Of a stretch of DNA of 64,000 nucleotides, positions 39,358 to 48,313 are shown one piece after another. Under the pieces are notes generated by a model that saw nothing but the letters and a program-made list of their open reading frames with translations, was not told the DNA's origin and did no database searches. The DNA is from Vibrio cyclitrophicus (GTDB lineage Bacteria > Pseudomonadota > Gammaproteobacteria > Enterobacterales > Vibrionaceae): positions 992,001 through 1,056,000 of the forward strand of contig NZ_AP025481.1 in NCBI RefSeq assembly GCF_024347435.1, in the 5' to 3' direction. Every line of letters begins with the position of its first letter. Position 1 is the first letter of the stretch. A program made the position numbers and the translations under genes.

Positions 39358-39894
39358 CTACAGCTCTGATAGTTTGCTATCCGTAACCGAAACTAACTCT
39401 CTAAAGAACCTGATGCACTTGTCCAGCTCTTCGCGCTTGACTATATGAGCTTCGGTTCTATTGGTTTGAGCGCGATGAACAGCCTCACCTCGTTTTTTTA
39501 ACCATTTATTGAGTTGTGATCTAGCTTCATCAGCGGTTTGAAAATTGTTCCAAACCCACGCTTCGGTGACATCAATACCGAAGAACTCAGCAAAAAGTGC
39601 TTTGGTCTTTTTTGAACCAGGGTTGTTAAAGTACTTAAGATGCTCATCAAGTCGGTTCTCAACAATTCTTCCAAGCTGTGAACCTATAACAACACCATAT
39701 TTCGCATCAACAAGCTCTTTTGCTATGTCTTCGACATAGGTTTCCCATGCAGTGAGAGTCATTATCAATGTAGCTCTCTTAAGCACCTCTGGAGGTTGGG
39801 AGTTGGAGTTGCATCCGTTTAACTGGTCGTAACACTCTAACAATTGCTCTGCGTCTGAGATCGCATATTCAAAATTGGCTTTCGCTTCTGACAT
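39358..39894 (-). CDS. HEPN-domain protein (RiboL-PSP-HEPN-like)
   Basis: 178 residues, all-helical. The N-terminal half has LMTLTAWETYVEDIAKE, typical of RiboL-PSP/MAE-type HEPN proteins. The motif KKRGEAVHRAQTN (near residues 139-151) supplies the R-x4-H catalytic motif of HEPN ribonucleases. Such proteins often act as RNA-cutting toxins or in defence islands. It is on the same strand, about 150 bases upstream of the first dynamin-like gene, and no antitoxin gene is adjacent. It may be a stand-alone defence gene or an upstream part of the dynamin system. Confidence 0.75.
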   Translation of the reverse strand: MSEAKANFEYAISDAEQLLECYDQLNGCNSNSQPPEVLKRATLIMTLTAWETYVEDIAKELVDAKYGVVIGSQLGRIVENRLDEHLKYFNNPGSKKTKALFAEFFGIDVTEAWVWNNFQTADEARSQLNKWLKKRGEAVHRAQTNRTEAHIVKREELDKCIRFFRELVSVTDSKLSEL

Positions 39895-40048
39895 CCTTGG
39901 CCCTAATTATCATGGTTATATGCATATAATGGAATTTACCATATTTAGGCTTAAATCATGATAACTAGCTTCGATAAAATTGAGTTACTTCAATAGGCTA
40001 GTGAGCCTTGGTTTGCTAATAACGCTGACAGCCATCGCTAACAAGGAG

Positions 40049-40270
40049 CTAATGTTTTAAATCACCCCATTCCGAAACGTAATGCATCGGACCGCAAATT
40101 TTGTTCATTGGTGTGCAGTGAGAGTTACTTATTTGAATACCGTGTGCTTGTAACCCATTATTTCCCCTTCGGTTGCTAATTTTTCTACTTAATTCCGAAG
40201 GTACTGGAAAATCACCATCGCTCACCAGCAAGATATCAGTTTTGTACCACTCCTCTTCAAAACCCCACAT
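40049..40270 (-). pseudogene. C-terminal fragment of a VWA-domain protein
   Basis: 73 codons from ATG 40270. The translation (TDILLVSDGDFPVPSELSRK, then LQAHGIQISN, ending MHYVSEWGDL) is the last third of a von Willebrand A domain of the kind paired with MoxR ATPases: the beta-strand plus SDG and the C-terminal helices are there, but the MIDAS DxSxS and the earlier half are missing. A stop lies immediately upstream. It differs in sequence from the intact VWA protein next to it (whose equivalent strand reads ADVLVISDFIMSELP), so it is a remnant of another MoxR-VWA gene, not a duplicate. Confidence 0.6.
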
Positions 40271-40320
40271 ATTTAGAAGCTTTGTAGAGCACCCGTTACA
40301 CGGGGAAATTTCAACCTACG

Positions 40321-41739
40321 CTAAATCAGGCTTTGTTTGAAGTTAACTAGCTCCTGAATACTGCTAGTATGTGGATTATATATCCACTCCAAATCAAACT
40401 GCGTCTTAGACCGTTGGTACATAAAGCAATCACCGATGACTAGTGAATTAAATTTATTCCCTTGTTCTCTCTGCTCTTCAATACTCTTCATAACGTTTTT
40501 TGGTAGTTCACTCATGATGAAATCAGAGATAACCAAAACATCAGCGTTTTCATAAAACTCACTTTTCATTAACTCAGTAGCATGACGGAGTGCTGGAGCA
40601 ACATCTGTTCCGCCATGAAAAGAGGAACTCAAAAACTTAATCAAAGATTCCAGCCCTTTTTTACCCGTCAAATCAAAAGTCACAATAGATGTTGAGAAGT
40701 TAATTAGATAGCAATTTCGGTCCTGCTTTCTAGCTACAGAAGACAAGTACAAGGCCATAGCTTTGGCTATGTGTTCAGGTGCACCGTACATTGAACCACT
40801 CGTATCTATGCATAAAATCATAGGTCCTAAATTCGAATCCTCTTCAACAGATTCATCTACGAGGACACTCTCCTCCTGATCTATTTCTGTAATGCCCTGC
40901 ATTTCAAAACTCAATAGGCGTGATTCCAGATATTTAAGGTCAAAAAGAACTGATGTTTCAGGATCCGAAAGAAGTGCCAATTCAGAGGGTAGCGCGTGCT
41001 CAATATCCTTCCCTTGAACCACACCTACAATCTCTTCCTTTGAATTGATATCAACAACTGGTTGTTTGAATGCTACCGACTTCAATACTTTTTCAATTTT
41101 AGTTGATGATTCAATTTGCCTTACTTTCCCTAAAAGCTCAGATACCTTTTTGGCACCTTCGTTGTTTTTGAGGTAATCCGCCCATCTCTTTAGCGCTTCT
41201 ATACTTCCACTTTTTAATTCAACATCAGATAAATCAAGGTACATTCCTGGCTCAAGACCTAAACTCTCTAAGCTATACATCAACTCTTCCAGTAAATTAA
41301 GCCATTCACTAATCTGTTTATAAAATTCTTCACGCTTTCTGGACAGAGTTTCGAAGTACCACTCAGATGCAGATTTATCCAGCTTCTTCTGCCAATCTAA
41401 CAACAGGAGACTTCTAGCTGTATCATTAGGCTTTTTCTCTAACAACTCTTTGTGCCAAAAGGAAGAATCAACGTGATATTTAGCCTTCTTACAAAATGAG
41501 ATGTAGTTTTTTAGTAATCCATCAATATCTTGATTATTCGTCCATATTTTTAGATTCGCTTGATCATCGAAAAAAGGGTTATCCACTTCTAATGACCGTT
41601 CAACACCTTCTTTCCAAGCACTGACTTTGGCTTCTACCTTAGATGACAACTCATCTAAATTACCCAGCAATAAACTTTTTTCACTTGTGAGTTCTTTCAG
41701 CAGGTTATCTGATTGCCTATGGATCAGCTCTACTGGCAT
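40321..41739 (-). CDS. ViaA-like VWA-domain protein
   Basis: 472 residues, close to the 483 of E. coli ViaA. The N-terminal 300 residues are helical. The VWA domain (about 305-472) keeps the metal-site residues: DTSGS (D312, S314, S316), the threonine in HGGTD, and the aspartate in VISDF. Wording such as LESLIKFLSSSFHGGTD closely follows ViaA. It overlaps the upstream MoxR/RavA-like ATPase gene by ten bases. RavA-ViaA acts as a chaperone-like pair on membrane respiratory complexes in E. coli; here, inside a defence island, a phage-related job is possible but inferred. Confidence 0.85.
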   Translation of the reverse strand: MPVELIHRQSDNLLKELTSEKSLLLGNLDELSSKVEAKVSAWKEGVERSLEVDNPFFDDQANLKIWTNNQDIDGLLKNYISFCKKAKYHVDSSFWHKELLEKKPNDTARSLLLLDWQKKLDKSASEWYFETLSRKREEFYKQISEWLNLLEELMYSLESLGLEPGMYLDLSDVELKSGSIEALKRWADYLKNNEGAKKVSELLGKVRQIESSTKIEKVLKSVAFKQPVVDINSKEEIVGVVQGKDIEHALPSELALLSDPETSVLFDLKYLESRLLSFEMQGITEIDQEESVLVDESVEEDSNLGPMILCIDTSGSMYGAPEHIAKAMALYLSSVARKQDRNCYLINFSTSIVTFDLTGKKGLESLIKFLSSSFHGGTDVAPALRHATELMKSEFYENADVLVISDFIMSELPKNVMKSIEEQREQGNKFNSLVIGDCFMYQRSKTQFDLEWIYNPHTSSIQELVNFKQSLI

Positions 41740-43349
41740 AGAGCCTCCAGACGTTCACAGTCTTTAATTCGTATTTTGAGTTTATCTATCTGAGAAAGAA
41801 CACCTTTCAAAGCAACCTCTGCATCTGCACTTGTAGCAAAGGGACTATGCAGCTCAACTTTATATACACTCAACTTGTCTTCTGTCTCTTTAAGGCTTTT
41901 TTTTAGCTGTCCTCTCAGGTTACCAACTGAACCTGAAAGAGATTTAATCAACCTCTCGTTTACATCACTTCTTTTATCTCCTTTGTGGAACAAAATAGAA
42001 GGGGTGAATTCAAAGTCGTTATATCTATTTCCATAACGTCTTTCGCTATACGATAGTGTACAAGATCCTTGCTCATCGAACTCACATGTAACCTCTTTTA
42101 CGTCATTTCCCGATGTATCGACAGGGTGAAAAGAAGTCTTACTTTTAAACTTATTAAAAGGAATATAAACCGTTTTCTGCTTAATTTCCGGATTGCCATA
42201 AGAATATGAATTATGCTCTCTGAATTTTGCTACTACTTTAAAGTAATCCGCCTCCCCTAATGAAATTACGTCATATACATCTTCCTTATAGAAGAGCTCT
42301 TTAGTAATCTCTTTCTCTAAGCTATCTTTACTATTATCAAGATCAGCCAAATTGATATCACTAGCAATTCCACATGACTCGATAGCATTCATAACGATCT
42401 CTTCGGTACAAATCCTGTTTGCTGGAGAAGTCCATAAGCAGTGCTTTAGAAGTATTGTGTCTGTAAGGTTTGTATAATTACGCTCGTTGAAAAACGCAGA
42501 TGCTTTCAACAAATTTGCAGCTTTTTGCCACCGTCGATCCGAAACATACAGACCTAACTCTTCATTTTTTTCACTGATCTCATTGCGTATATATTTGATA
42601 ACAAGCAAAGTGTCATTACTAAGTTCAACATTATGTATCGCTTCATTCCACTGATTAAGCTCTGAAAGAGATACTTTAAGTTCCTTATCAACATTAGGCT
42701 CACTAGTCGAAGGCTTTGCGTTTAGTAACAAATTGAAATTATCTTCAAGTACAATTGGCGGGACCATTAAACGAGTAATAAATCGGTCATACAGAGCATC
42801 TAGCCCTTGGTTTTCTTGAGGTACTTCATTCGAGGCGCCAATAACCGAACGAATAGGTGCTTTGATAATTTCACTGCCATTTTTGAAAACATGTTCATTA
42901 ATTAAGGTGAGCAGAGTGTTTAATATCGCTGGGCTGGATTTCCAAATTTCATCAAGAAATGCAAACTCTGCATCAGGAAGATACCCTTCTGTCTTACGGA
43001 TATACTTATCCTGTTTGAGCTCTTGAATTGACACTGGCCCAAACACTTCTTCAGGTGTTGTAAAACGATTCATCAAATGTTCATAATACTTTTGAGACTC
43101 AAATGCACAGGCTAACCTTCTAGAAATTAAGCTTTTAGCAGTTCCAGGAGGTCCGAATAGAAAAGTGTTCTGCCCACTAAGCGTGCTCAATAATGATATA
43201 GAAAGGATCTGCTCTCTCTCATGTAACCCTTCACCAATCTGCTCCAGTAGTTGCGTTATACGTTTTTTCACTTCTGGCTGAGCTGTTTCTGTCACTCTTA
43301 AATTTTTACTGTCTTTGATTGTTTGACGTTCTTTACTTTTCACATTCAT
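41730..43349 (-). CDS. MoxR/RavA-like AAA+ ATPase
   Basis: 539 residues. MoxR-type AAA+ core at about 30-330: Walker A GPPGTAKS (66-73), Walker B FLDEIWKSSPAILNTLL (131-147), sensor 1 VIGASNEVP, and the sensor-2 region in SDRRWQKAANLLKASA as in RavA. The C-terminal 200 residues (beta-rich, then a coiled coil) occupy the place of the LARA and triple-helix parts of RavA. It overlaps the ViaA-like gene by ten bases. Would form a hexamer driving the VWA partner. It starts 41 bases upstream... downstream of the membrane-protein gene of the MBL pair on the same strand, so co-transcription with that pair is possible. Confidence 0.87.
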   Translation of the reverse strand: MNVKSKERQTIKDSKNLRVTETAQPEVKKRITQLLEQIGEGLHEREQILSISLLSTLSGQNTFLFGPPGTAKSLISRRLACAFESQKYYEHLMNRFTTPEEVFGPVSIQELKQDKYIRKTEGYLPDAEFAFLDEIWKSSPAILNTLLTLINEHVFKNGSEIIKAPIRSVIGASNEVPQENQGLDALYDRFITRLMVPPIVLEDNFNLLLNAKPSTSEPNVDKELKVSLSELNQWNEAIHNVELSNDTLLVIKYIRNEISEKNEELGLYVSDRRWQKAANLLKASAFFNERNYTNLTDTILLKHCLWTSPANRICTEEIVMNAIESCGIASDINLADLDNSKDSLEKEITKELFYKEDVYDVISLGEADYFKVVAKFREHNSYSYGNPEIKQKTVYIPFNKFKSKTSFHPVDTSGNDVKEVTCEFDEQGSCTLSYSERRYGNRYNDFEFTPSILFHKGDKRSDVNERLIKSLSGSVGNLRGQLKKSLKETEDKLSVYKVELHSPFATSADAEVALKGVLSQIDKLKIRIKDCERLEALCQ

Positions 43350-43390
43350 AACTAACCAACTGTTTCCTTGTTAAACTTCAAATCTGACCA

Positions 43391-44026
43391 CTATATTAAG
43401 CCACTTAAGCTTATTGCTACGGCTGTTGTGACGAGTCTGTTCCCCGCATTTCTTGCTGCGATTGAAAAGCCTGCAATCGCTACCACAAACACCCACAAAG
43501 ATTGATAACTTACTTCTAAAAGATACTCGCCCAAGAATTGCTTCGCGACCAGCAAGGCAAAGGCACTGACAAAAGATACAGCCGCCGCATCCCTATACAA
43601 CAAATAAGCTCTGTGAGTTGAAGCCACTTCGTCCTGCTTATTGGATGGACGATAAAACTCTTTGTACCAATGACTGTTCTGCTCACTATTATTTTGCTTC
43701 AACAAATCATACTCGGACACGCGGGCCTTTAGGAGCACAGTGTCAATACGTCGATCTTTCTCTGATAACTGTATAAAGCGATGCCCAGGTAACACATTGC
43801 TCCATCGCCAAAATACCAAGACGCTCTTGACTTCAGCCGGCATAAGGTGGCTAAGCCACCCCGAAATCGCACCTATCGCTAACATCGCTCCACCGGTGTC
43901 TTTTAGTATATTGACATAACTGATATCAAAAGAACTTTGATTAACAAGTGATATCACGGTGAACTGAAGAACCATCAACACCGAGAGCGGGACAATGTTA
44001 TTGGCTTTCATCGATAGGCCCACCAT
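43391..44026 (-). CDS. hypothetical multi-pass membrane protein coupled to an MBL-fold gene
   Basis: 211 residues, not recognised by family. Predicted membrane segments near 11-29, 44-62, 148-166 and 175-193, with a last hydrophobic stretch at the C-terminus (VTTAVAISLSGLI). A soluble charged loop of about 80 residues lies between helices 2 and 3. The start shares one base with the stop of the MBL gene (TAATG), so the two are strictly coupled and probably form one effector unit. Confidence 0.72.
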   Translation of the reverse strand: MVGLSMKANNIVPLSVLMVLQFTVISLVNQSSFDISYVNILKDTGGAMLAIGAISGWLSHLMPAEVKSVLVFWRWSNVLPGHRFIQLSEKDRRIDTVLLKARVSEYDLLKQNNSEQNSHWYKEFYRPSNKQDEVASTHRAYLLYRDAAAVSFVSAFALLVAKQFLGEYLLEVSYQSLWVFVVAIAGFSIAARNAGNRLVTTAVAISLSGLI

Positions 44027-45117
44027 TATGCCACCTCTTCTTCATAGTCGAAGTGATATGGCTCAGGATTCATACTATTCCATCCATCACGACCAGGAGC
44101 ATTATAATGGTGACAAATATCGGAGCCTCTCGTCGCTAGTGCTTTGACACCTCGGTGAGTAAAAGCATTCATAACCGCTTTTCGTGGGTGCTTAGGCTCA
44201 CCATTTTTAGCAGTAGAGGCAATCGCCGTAATATTACGAGACGAACCTTGCCCGATAGGCTCTCCAACCAAACGATTTAAAACTGTCGGCCCGATGTTAC
44301 GCTTACTGCCATGATGTGGGATCTGCATAAATCGAAGCTCTGCTCCGCTCGTACACTGCTCGATTTGATCTGCCGCGTAATCCAAAGCCTGAATGCCCGC
44401 ATCCCCAGTAAAAACAGAGCGCCTTCCCTCGACGACCAATTGGGTGATTACACTTAAGTTGTTCTTCGCCGATGTGACTCCGTCATCATCAATCTGGTCT
44501 TCACCCCAAATGGCAAAGAAACGACTAATAGATGCGGCCACTTTGTCAAAAAAGCTTTCTAATGCATTCGTTGCAATGGCTTTTTCCGGCATGCCATCGA
44601 AATCAGGAATGAGGGATTCGTAGTATTCGACAGAAGGACCGAGAACCTTAATACCACCGCCTGTGTCAGTTAAACCAGTAAAAGGTTCACGTACACTTAT
44701 CCCTTTCGATTCAGCCAACTTAACCAGTGACCACGCTTTTTCGAGGTTTTGCTTAAGGCGCTCCCCTAAGCTATTGTCCGTTACGCGTCCATCTTTGAAT
44801 TTATCAGCAAGCCCTTGGTTATGTAGCCACGGCTGATGAATCCAAAGTTCTTTTACTTCGAGTTCATTAAGGACGGTTTCCAAACCGTTGATATGGTCTT
44901 GATCAGCGTGAGTATTAATGACCAAGTCCACTTTGGAAGTACCGAAACAAGTGGTGATGTGATCAATAACCTTTGAACCTGTACTTTGAAAACCACCATC
45001 AATCACAACTACCGTTTGCTCGTCACGATGACCGTGTAGATTACCGTAGCGAAGTGCGATTGCATCACCACTCTTAGACTCTTCACCAACACCTAAAAAA
45101 TCAATTTCGTAACCCAT
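44026..45117 (-). CDS. metallo-beta-lactamase-fold hydrolase (ComEC-type)
   Basis: 363 residues. The metal-binding motif THADQDH (H70, D72, D74, H75 region) identifies an MBL-fold enzyme; further ligands are likely in VFTGDAGIQAL (Asp) and IPHHGSKRN (His), as in the ComEC/Rec2 MBL group that cleaves nucleic acids or phosphodiesters. No membrane segments itself. It is followed with a TAATG junction by a multi-pass membrane protein, a split version of the ComEC combination. In a defence island this suggests a membrane-linked nuclease or phosphodiesterase; the substrate is unknown. Confidence 0.85.
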   Translation of the reverse strand: MGYEIDFLGVGEESKSGDAIALRYGNLHGHRDEQTVVVIDGGFQSTGSKVIDHITTCFGTSKVDLVINTHADQDHINGLETVLNELEVKELWIHQPWLHNQGLADKFKDGRVTDNSLGERLKQNLEKAWSLVKLAESKGISVREPFTGLTDTGGGIKVLGPSVEYYESLIPDFDGMPEKAIATNALESFFDKVAASISRFFAIWGEDQIDDDGVTSAKNNLSVITQLVVEGRRSVFTGDAGIQALDYAADQIEQCTSGAELRFMQIPHHGSKRNIGPTVLNRLVGEPIGQGSSRNITAIASTAKNGEPKHPRKAVMNAFTHRGVKALATRGSDICHHYNAPGRDGWNSMNPEPYHFDYEEEVA

Positions 45118-45188
45118 AACTTTTTCCTTTTTCTATGAAAGTTAAGAGTTACTAATCAACTAGCATGCCACATTATAACATATTGTTT

Positions 45189-45653
45189 TTATTGGAATTG
45201 CATTGAGATGTGAAGATATGAACCGTAATAATATTTACCTATAGTAAATATTATTACCTTCAGATGAGTCAATAAAATTAACTCGCCCCTAAACAGAACT
45301 ACATTACTCATGTCATCAGAGGGTGGGGTTACTTTCGTGACTTGTTGGGCATAGTCGAGCAACCGCTCGCTCGGGATAAAGCACTGCTTCTTGTTGTTCA
45401 CTTTGATGCTTTTGGTTTGAGAATTGATATAGCTAGAAATTTCAAGCGCCAGCATTTGGCTCAATCGATCGAGATTCCTATCATCCAAGGTTTGCGTGAC
45501 CCACTGTGCAGCGTCAGCAATATGGCCGTTAACACTCAGATCGGTGTTTTTTATCCAGTTCGGTGTGAGCTCAATGTCATTGAGCTTTGATAGCAACATG
45601 GCAATGTCATAACGGCGGATTAAGCCCTTATCTTTCAAGGCATAAGTTTCCAA
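45189..45653 (-). CDS. hypothetical protein, possibly truncated
   Basis: 154 residues, not recognised. Helical N-terminal part (LIRRYDIAMLLSKLNDI, and ADAAQWVTQTLDDRNLDRL) with no motif I can name. The last 25 residues (HLKVIIFTIGKYYYGSYLHIS) are hydrophobic/aromatic and unlike the rest, which suggests that the original C-terminus is lost and the frame runs on into AT-rich spacer. It lies beside another degraded small frame (45687-45844), so this spot is probably decaying. Confidence 0.45.
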   Translation of the reverse strand: METYALKDKGLIRRYDIAMLLSKLNDIELTPNWIKNTDLSVNGHIADAAQWVTQTLDDRNLDRLSQMLALEISSYINSQTKSIKVNNKKQCFIPSERLLDYAQQVTKVTPPSDDMSNVVLFRGELILLTHLKVIIFTIGKYYYGSYLHISMQFQ

Positions 45654-45686
45654 GGATTAGCTTTCCAAAGCTTCAACGAAGGCAAA

Positions 45687-45844
45687 TTACCACTCAATTT
45701 CTAGCCTTTCGGCGAGCTCATAGTAGCGGCATCCGAGCTTAGTTTATTGACTCCTGGTCGTTTGCCCGCTTCTACTGATAAGCGCGGGAAATCGTTTTTA
45801 AGCCATTTGTTAAGAGCCTTAGTAGCGCTGAGTTGTAAATGCAT
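45687..45844 (-). pseudogene. small degraded reading frame with a frameshift
   Basis: From ATG 45844 the frame reads MHLQLSATKALNKWLKNDFP and on to a stop at 45701 (47 codons). In the next frame the sequence continues sensibly as GCRYYELAERLEIEW with a stop at 45687, so a one-base frameshift near 45730 probably split a small gene of about 50 residues. Family unknown; small antitoxin-like or DNA-binding proteins are possible. Confidence 0.4.
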
Positions 45845-45930
45845 AATTCAATCCATAGCTAGAGAGCAGGATTAATATTTAATTAATCCTGCCACATGTA
45901 TCGCATCAAGTTACAGACCCCAATTGTTCA

Positions 45931-46821
45931 TTAGGGATGCGAGGACCAAACACCTCTCACGAGATCAAAGTCTTCATATTGAAGAGACGTGTTGTAAGAA
46001 TTTGCTTTCGCTTGAAGCAAATCGTTGGGCATCGGAGTTATATCTGTGAGCTCTTGACGTTGATCTCTATCACTTGGTTCTGCAAACCCCCTGTCGTAGA
46101 TCAAACCACCCTTGGCTGTGAATAAACCTCTAGAATGTAAAAAACCCGAACCATCATCATCTGCGCAATACCAGTACAACTTAATGTTCCCAGGCATAAC
46201 AGCTTTTAGTTCCATTAGAGCTTGTTCTGTTTGCCCCCAAGCTGGTTTTCCGTCTTCTTCTGAAAAAATATGAAACTCGACTTCAGCCTTTTTACATAAC
46301 TTCATAAGTTCAAGCAGCGTTTTACGATAACCCGACTTAGTAACACAAATAAATGGGTCGTAAATAGTAACTTTCTCCGCACCAAGTAAGAGTGCCGTGG
46401 CTGCTTTAGCTAGAGACAATGCATCTCGAGGAAATTGAGAGTTGTAATTAAAATCGGGATCTTCTAATTCAGTAATCGAAGAAACAAATATTGGCAACTG
46501 AGTAAATGATTGATCGACTAATCTATGAAACGGCACATTTCCATGACTTACTGTTGCTGCATTTGCCCAGCTACCTTCTCGATACGTTCGAGTAAACGTA
46601 ACTGTCTTATTATTTTTGAAAGTTCTAAGTCGCTCTGTTGCTTTATCCAGCGAAGTTCCATTGTGCGTCTGCCTTAATTGGTCAGAGACATCTCTAAACC
46701 AAGCTTTCGGAAAACCAGACAACACAGCCCCACGGTCAAACCCTAGTCGCGCATCCAACAGAGCCAAGTCGGCCAAAGAGTTGACTTCAGTAGGCGCAAC
46801 TGCAAATTCCAAATGTAGCAT
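45931..46821 (-). CDS. PLD-like domain protein downstream of the DUF3696 ATPase
   Basis: 296 residues. Not a firm family match. The C-terminal half carries LHSRGLFTAKGGLIYDRGF (near residues 227-245), which has the H-x-R/K...G-G spacing and following aspartate of one phospholipase-D/HKD half-site, and a preceding strand-helix pattern (AEKVTIYDPFI, VEFHIFSEEDG) expected in a PLD fold. The N-terminal 130 residues are helical. The start base is shared with the end of the ATPase gene, so the two are coupled. PLD-like nucleases accompany DUF1998 helicases in DISARM; here it would be the nuclease of an ATPase-nuclease pair. Plausible, not proven. Confidence 0.6.
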   Translation of the reverse strand: MLHLEFAVAPTEVNSLADLALLDARLGFDRGAVLSGFPKAWFRDVSDQLRQTHNGTSLDKATERLRTFKNNKTVTFTRTYREGSWANAATVSHGNVPFHRLVDQSFTQLPIFVSSITELEDPDFNYNSQFPRDALSLAKAATALLLGAEKVTIYDPFICVTKSGYRKTLLELMKLCKKAEVEFHIFSEEDGKPAWGQTEQALMELKAVMPGNIKLYWYCADDDGSGFLHSRGLFTAKGGLIYDRGFAEPSDRDQRQELTDITPMPNDLLQAKANSYNTSLQYEDFDLVRGVWSSHP

Positions 46822-48287
46822 CAGAATAGCTCCTCTCTTCTTTCTTCAAAGAAGCCATTTGGCCAAGGTGCATCAAACTCACCCTCGTCAGTTGTTTTGA
46901 TTGGAATTAAACGAGTTTTACCCTCGGATTGCTCGCAGAAAACTATCTGTACATCACTTTTCTTACAACCAAACGGTTCGTATTCGATCTCTTCATCTGC
47001 GGTTTGGCGGCGACGTTTTAACAGCCTCAATAGCAAATGTTCGCTGTGGGTCTCAACTAAAAACATACGGTCAGGATTTTTCTTAGTTGCCTCTAGCATC
47101 ATGTCCCCTAAAGCCAACTGCCATTTAGGATGAATATGCAGTTCGGGTTGCTCGCACGATACGATAAGGTCTTGTTCAAGTGATGTGGCAACAACGAATG
47201 GGAATACTTGAGAAACGCCAACACCTACGCTTGATGGCAATAAATGTATGCTTGTGTGCGAGTCTTTGAGGATAACGGTTTTCTCAATCAAGCTTGCTTC
47301 ACCGTGATTAGGTGCTTCAAAACAATAATTGGTGCCAAAGAAATCATTGTTTGTAAATTTCTCATTGGTCTTAGCTTTAACACTTTCATTCGAGTAAGCG
47401 AACGTCTCCCAACCCGCAGTCCCATCATACCAACGCTGTGGGCTGGTTTTACTGTTTAACACTATCGAACGATTTGGCACAACACGTAGTGGCCCGATAT
47501 GAATGAAGTCTTCTAGCTTTTTCACCAACAATTTCATGGGCGCTAATATCGCTTGAGAAGATGTCGCTTCTGCAAATAACTTTGCAGCTAAAGGATGATC
47601 AGGAAAAACTTTATTCCAAGAGAATGGAGCATTAGATAGATCTAGACGAGTATAGATATTAGGTAATGCGTCCTGACCTTTCAGGAACATTTCTTCCCAT
47701 TCTCCCGAATCAAATAAGTTGTTTAATGAGAACGATTCATCTACTTCCCAATGAGGTAACGGTTGATAATGAGTGATGCTACTTTGCTGTTTACCTGGTT
47801 GCGATTCTATACGACATAACTCATTTCCTTTACTGTTACACTCATAACGGCTGACGAATGTCTTCTGTTTAAGGTGATCCCATCTAATATCTAATTCGAA
47901 ATTAAATTCATCCGCTTCTGAATCAGGAGTAAAGCCTAAATAAGATTCGAGTAACCAACGCTCAGAATCAGACAAGTACTCATCCCAAATATCCGATGCA
48001 CCATCCCTAAAATCAAGAGTGGCACCTATAGTAATAGTGCCATTTAAGTCTTTGCCATGAACTAGGTTTTGAAATCCACCAAAATAGAGGGCCTCGCCCG
48101 CTATTGAACTATGTTGAGCATCAAAGTTCCGCTTCGCGACTACTTCGTACAAATATAACAACGCATGCAAAACAGTACTTTTACCCGTACTGTTCGCACC
48201 AAAGAAAAGCGTGATAGGTGCCAACGGAATGACAGCCTTTGTCTTTATTCCCTTAAACCCACCAACAGTCAGTGACGTTATTTTCAT
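46821..48287 (-). CDS. DUF3696-type AAA ATPase (OLD/ABC-like)
   Basis: 488 residues. Walker A GANSTGKS (30-37) follows ITSLTVGGFKGIKTKA, the usual first strand-turn of SMC/OLD-like ATPases. The C-terminal part has CEQPELHIHPKWQLALGDM (signature and Walker B region) and FLVETHSEHLLLRLLKRR (the sensor histidine), then a DUF3696 C-terminal segment. No TOPRIM domain is visible, so it is not an OLD nuclease by itself. It lies 26 bases after the helicase gene and overlaps the PLD-like gene by one base. A relic of the N-terminus of a related gene occurs at 58201-58254. Confidence 0.87.
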   Translation of the reverse strand: MKITSLTVGGFKGIKTKAVIPLAPITLFFGANSTGKSTVLHALLYLYEVVAKRNFDAQHSSIAGEALYFGGFQNLVHGKDLNGTITIGATLDFRDGASDIWDEYLSDSERWLLESYLGFTPDSEADEFNFELDIRWDHLKQKTFVSRYECNSKGNELCRIESQPGKQQSSITHYQPLPHWEVDESFSLNNLFDSGEWEEMFLKGQDALPNIYTRLDLSNAPFSWNKVFPDHPLAAKLFAEATSSQAILAPMKLLVKKLEDFIHIGPLRVVPNRSIVLNSKTSPQRWYDGTAGWETFAYSNESVKAKTNEKFTNNDFFGTNYCFEAPNHGEASLIEKTVILKDSHTSIHLLPSSVGVGVSQVFPFVVATSLEQDLIVSCEQPELHIHPKWQLALGDMMLEATKKNPDRMFLVETHSEHLLLRLLKRRRQTADEEIEYEPFGCKKSDVQIVFCEQSEGKTRLIPIKTTDEGEFDAPWPNGFFEERREELF

Positions 48288-48313
48288 ATTTTACCTTTTA
48301 ACATTTGAAATGC

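Noticed and set aside
43349..43391. Possible single transcript linking the MBL pair and the RavA/ViaA-like pair.
   Set aside because: The 41-base gap allows it, but there is no overlap and no functional reason, so the two pairs are described separately.
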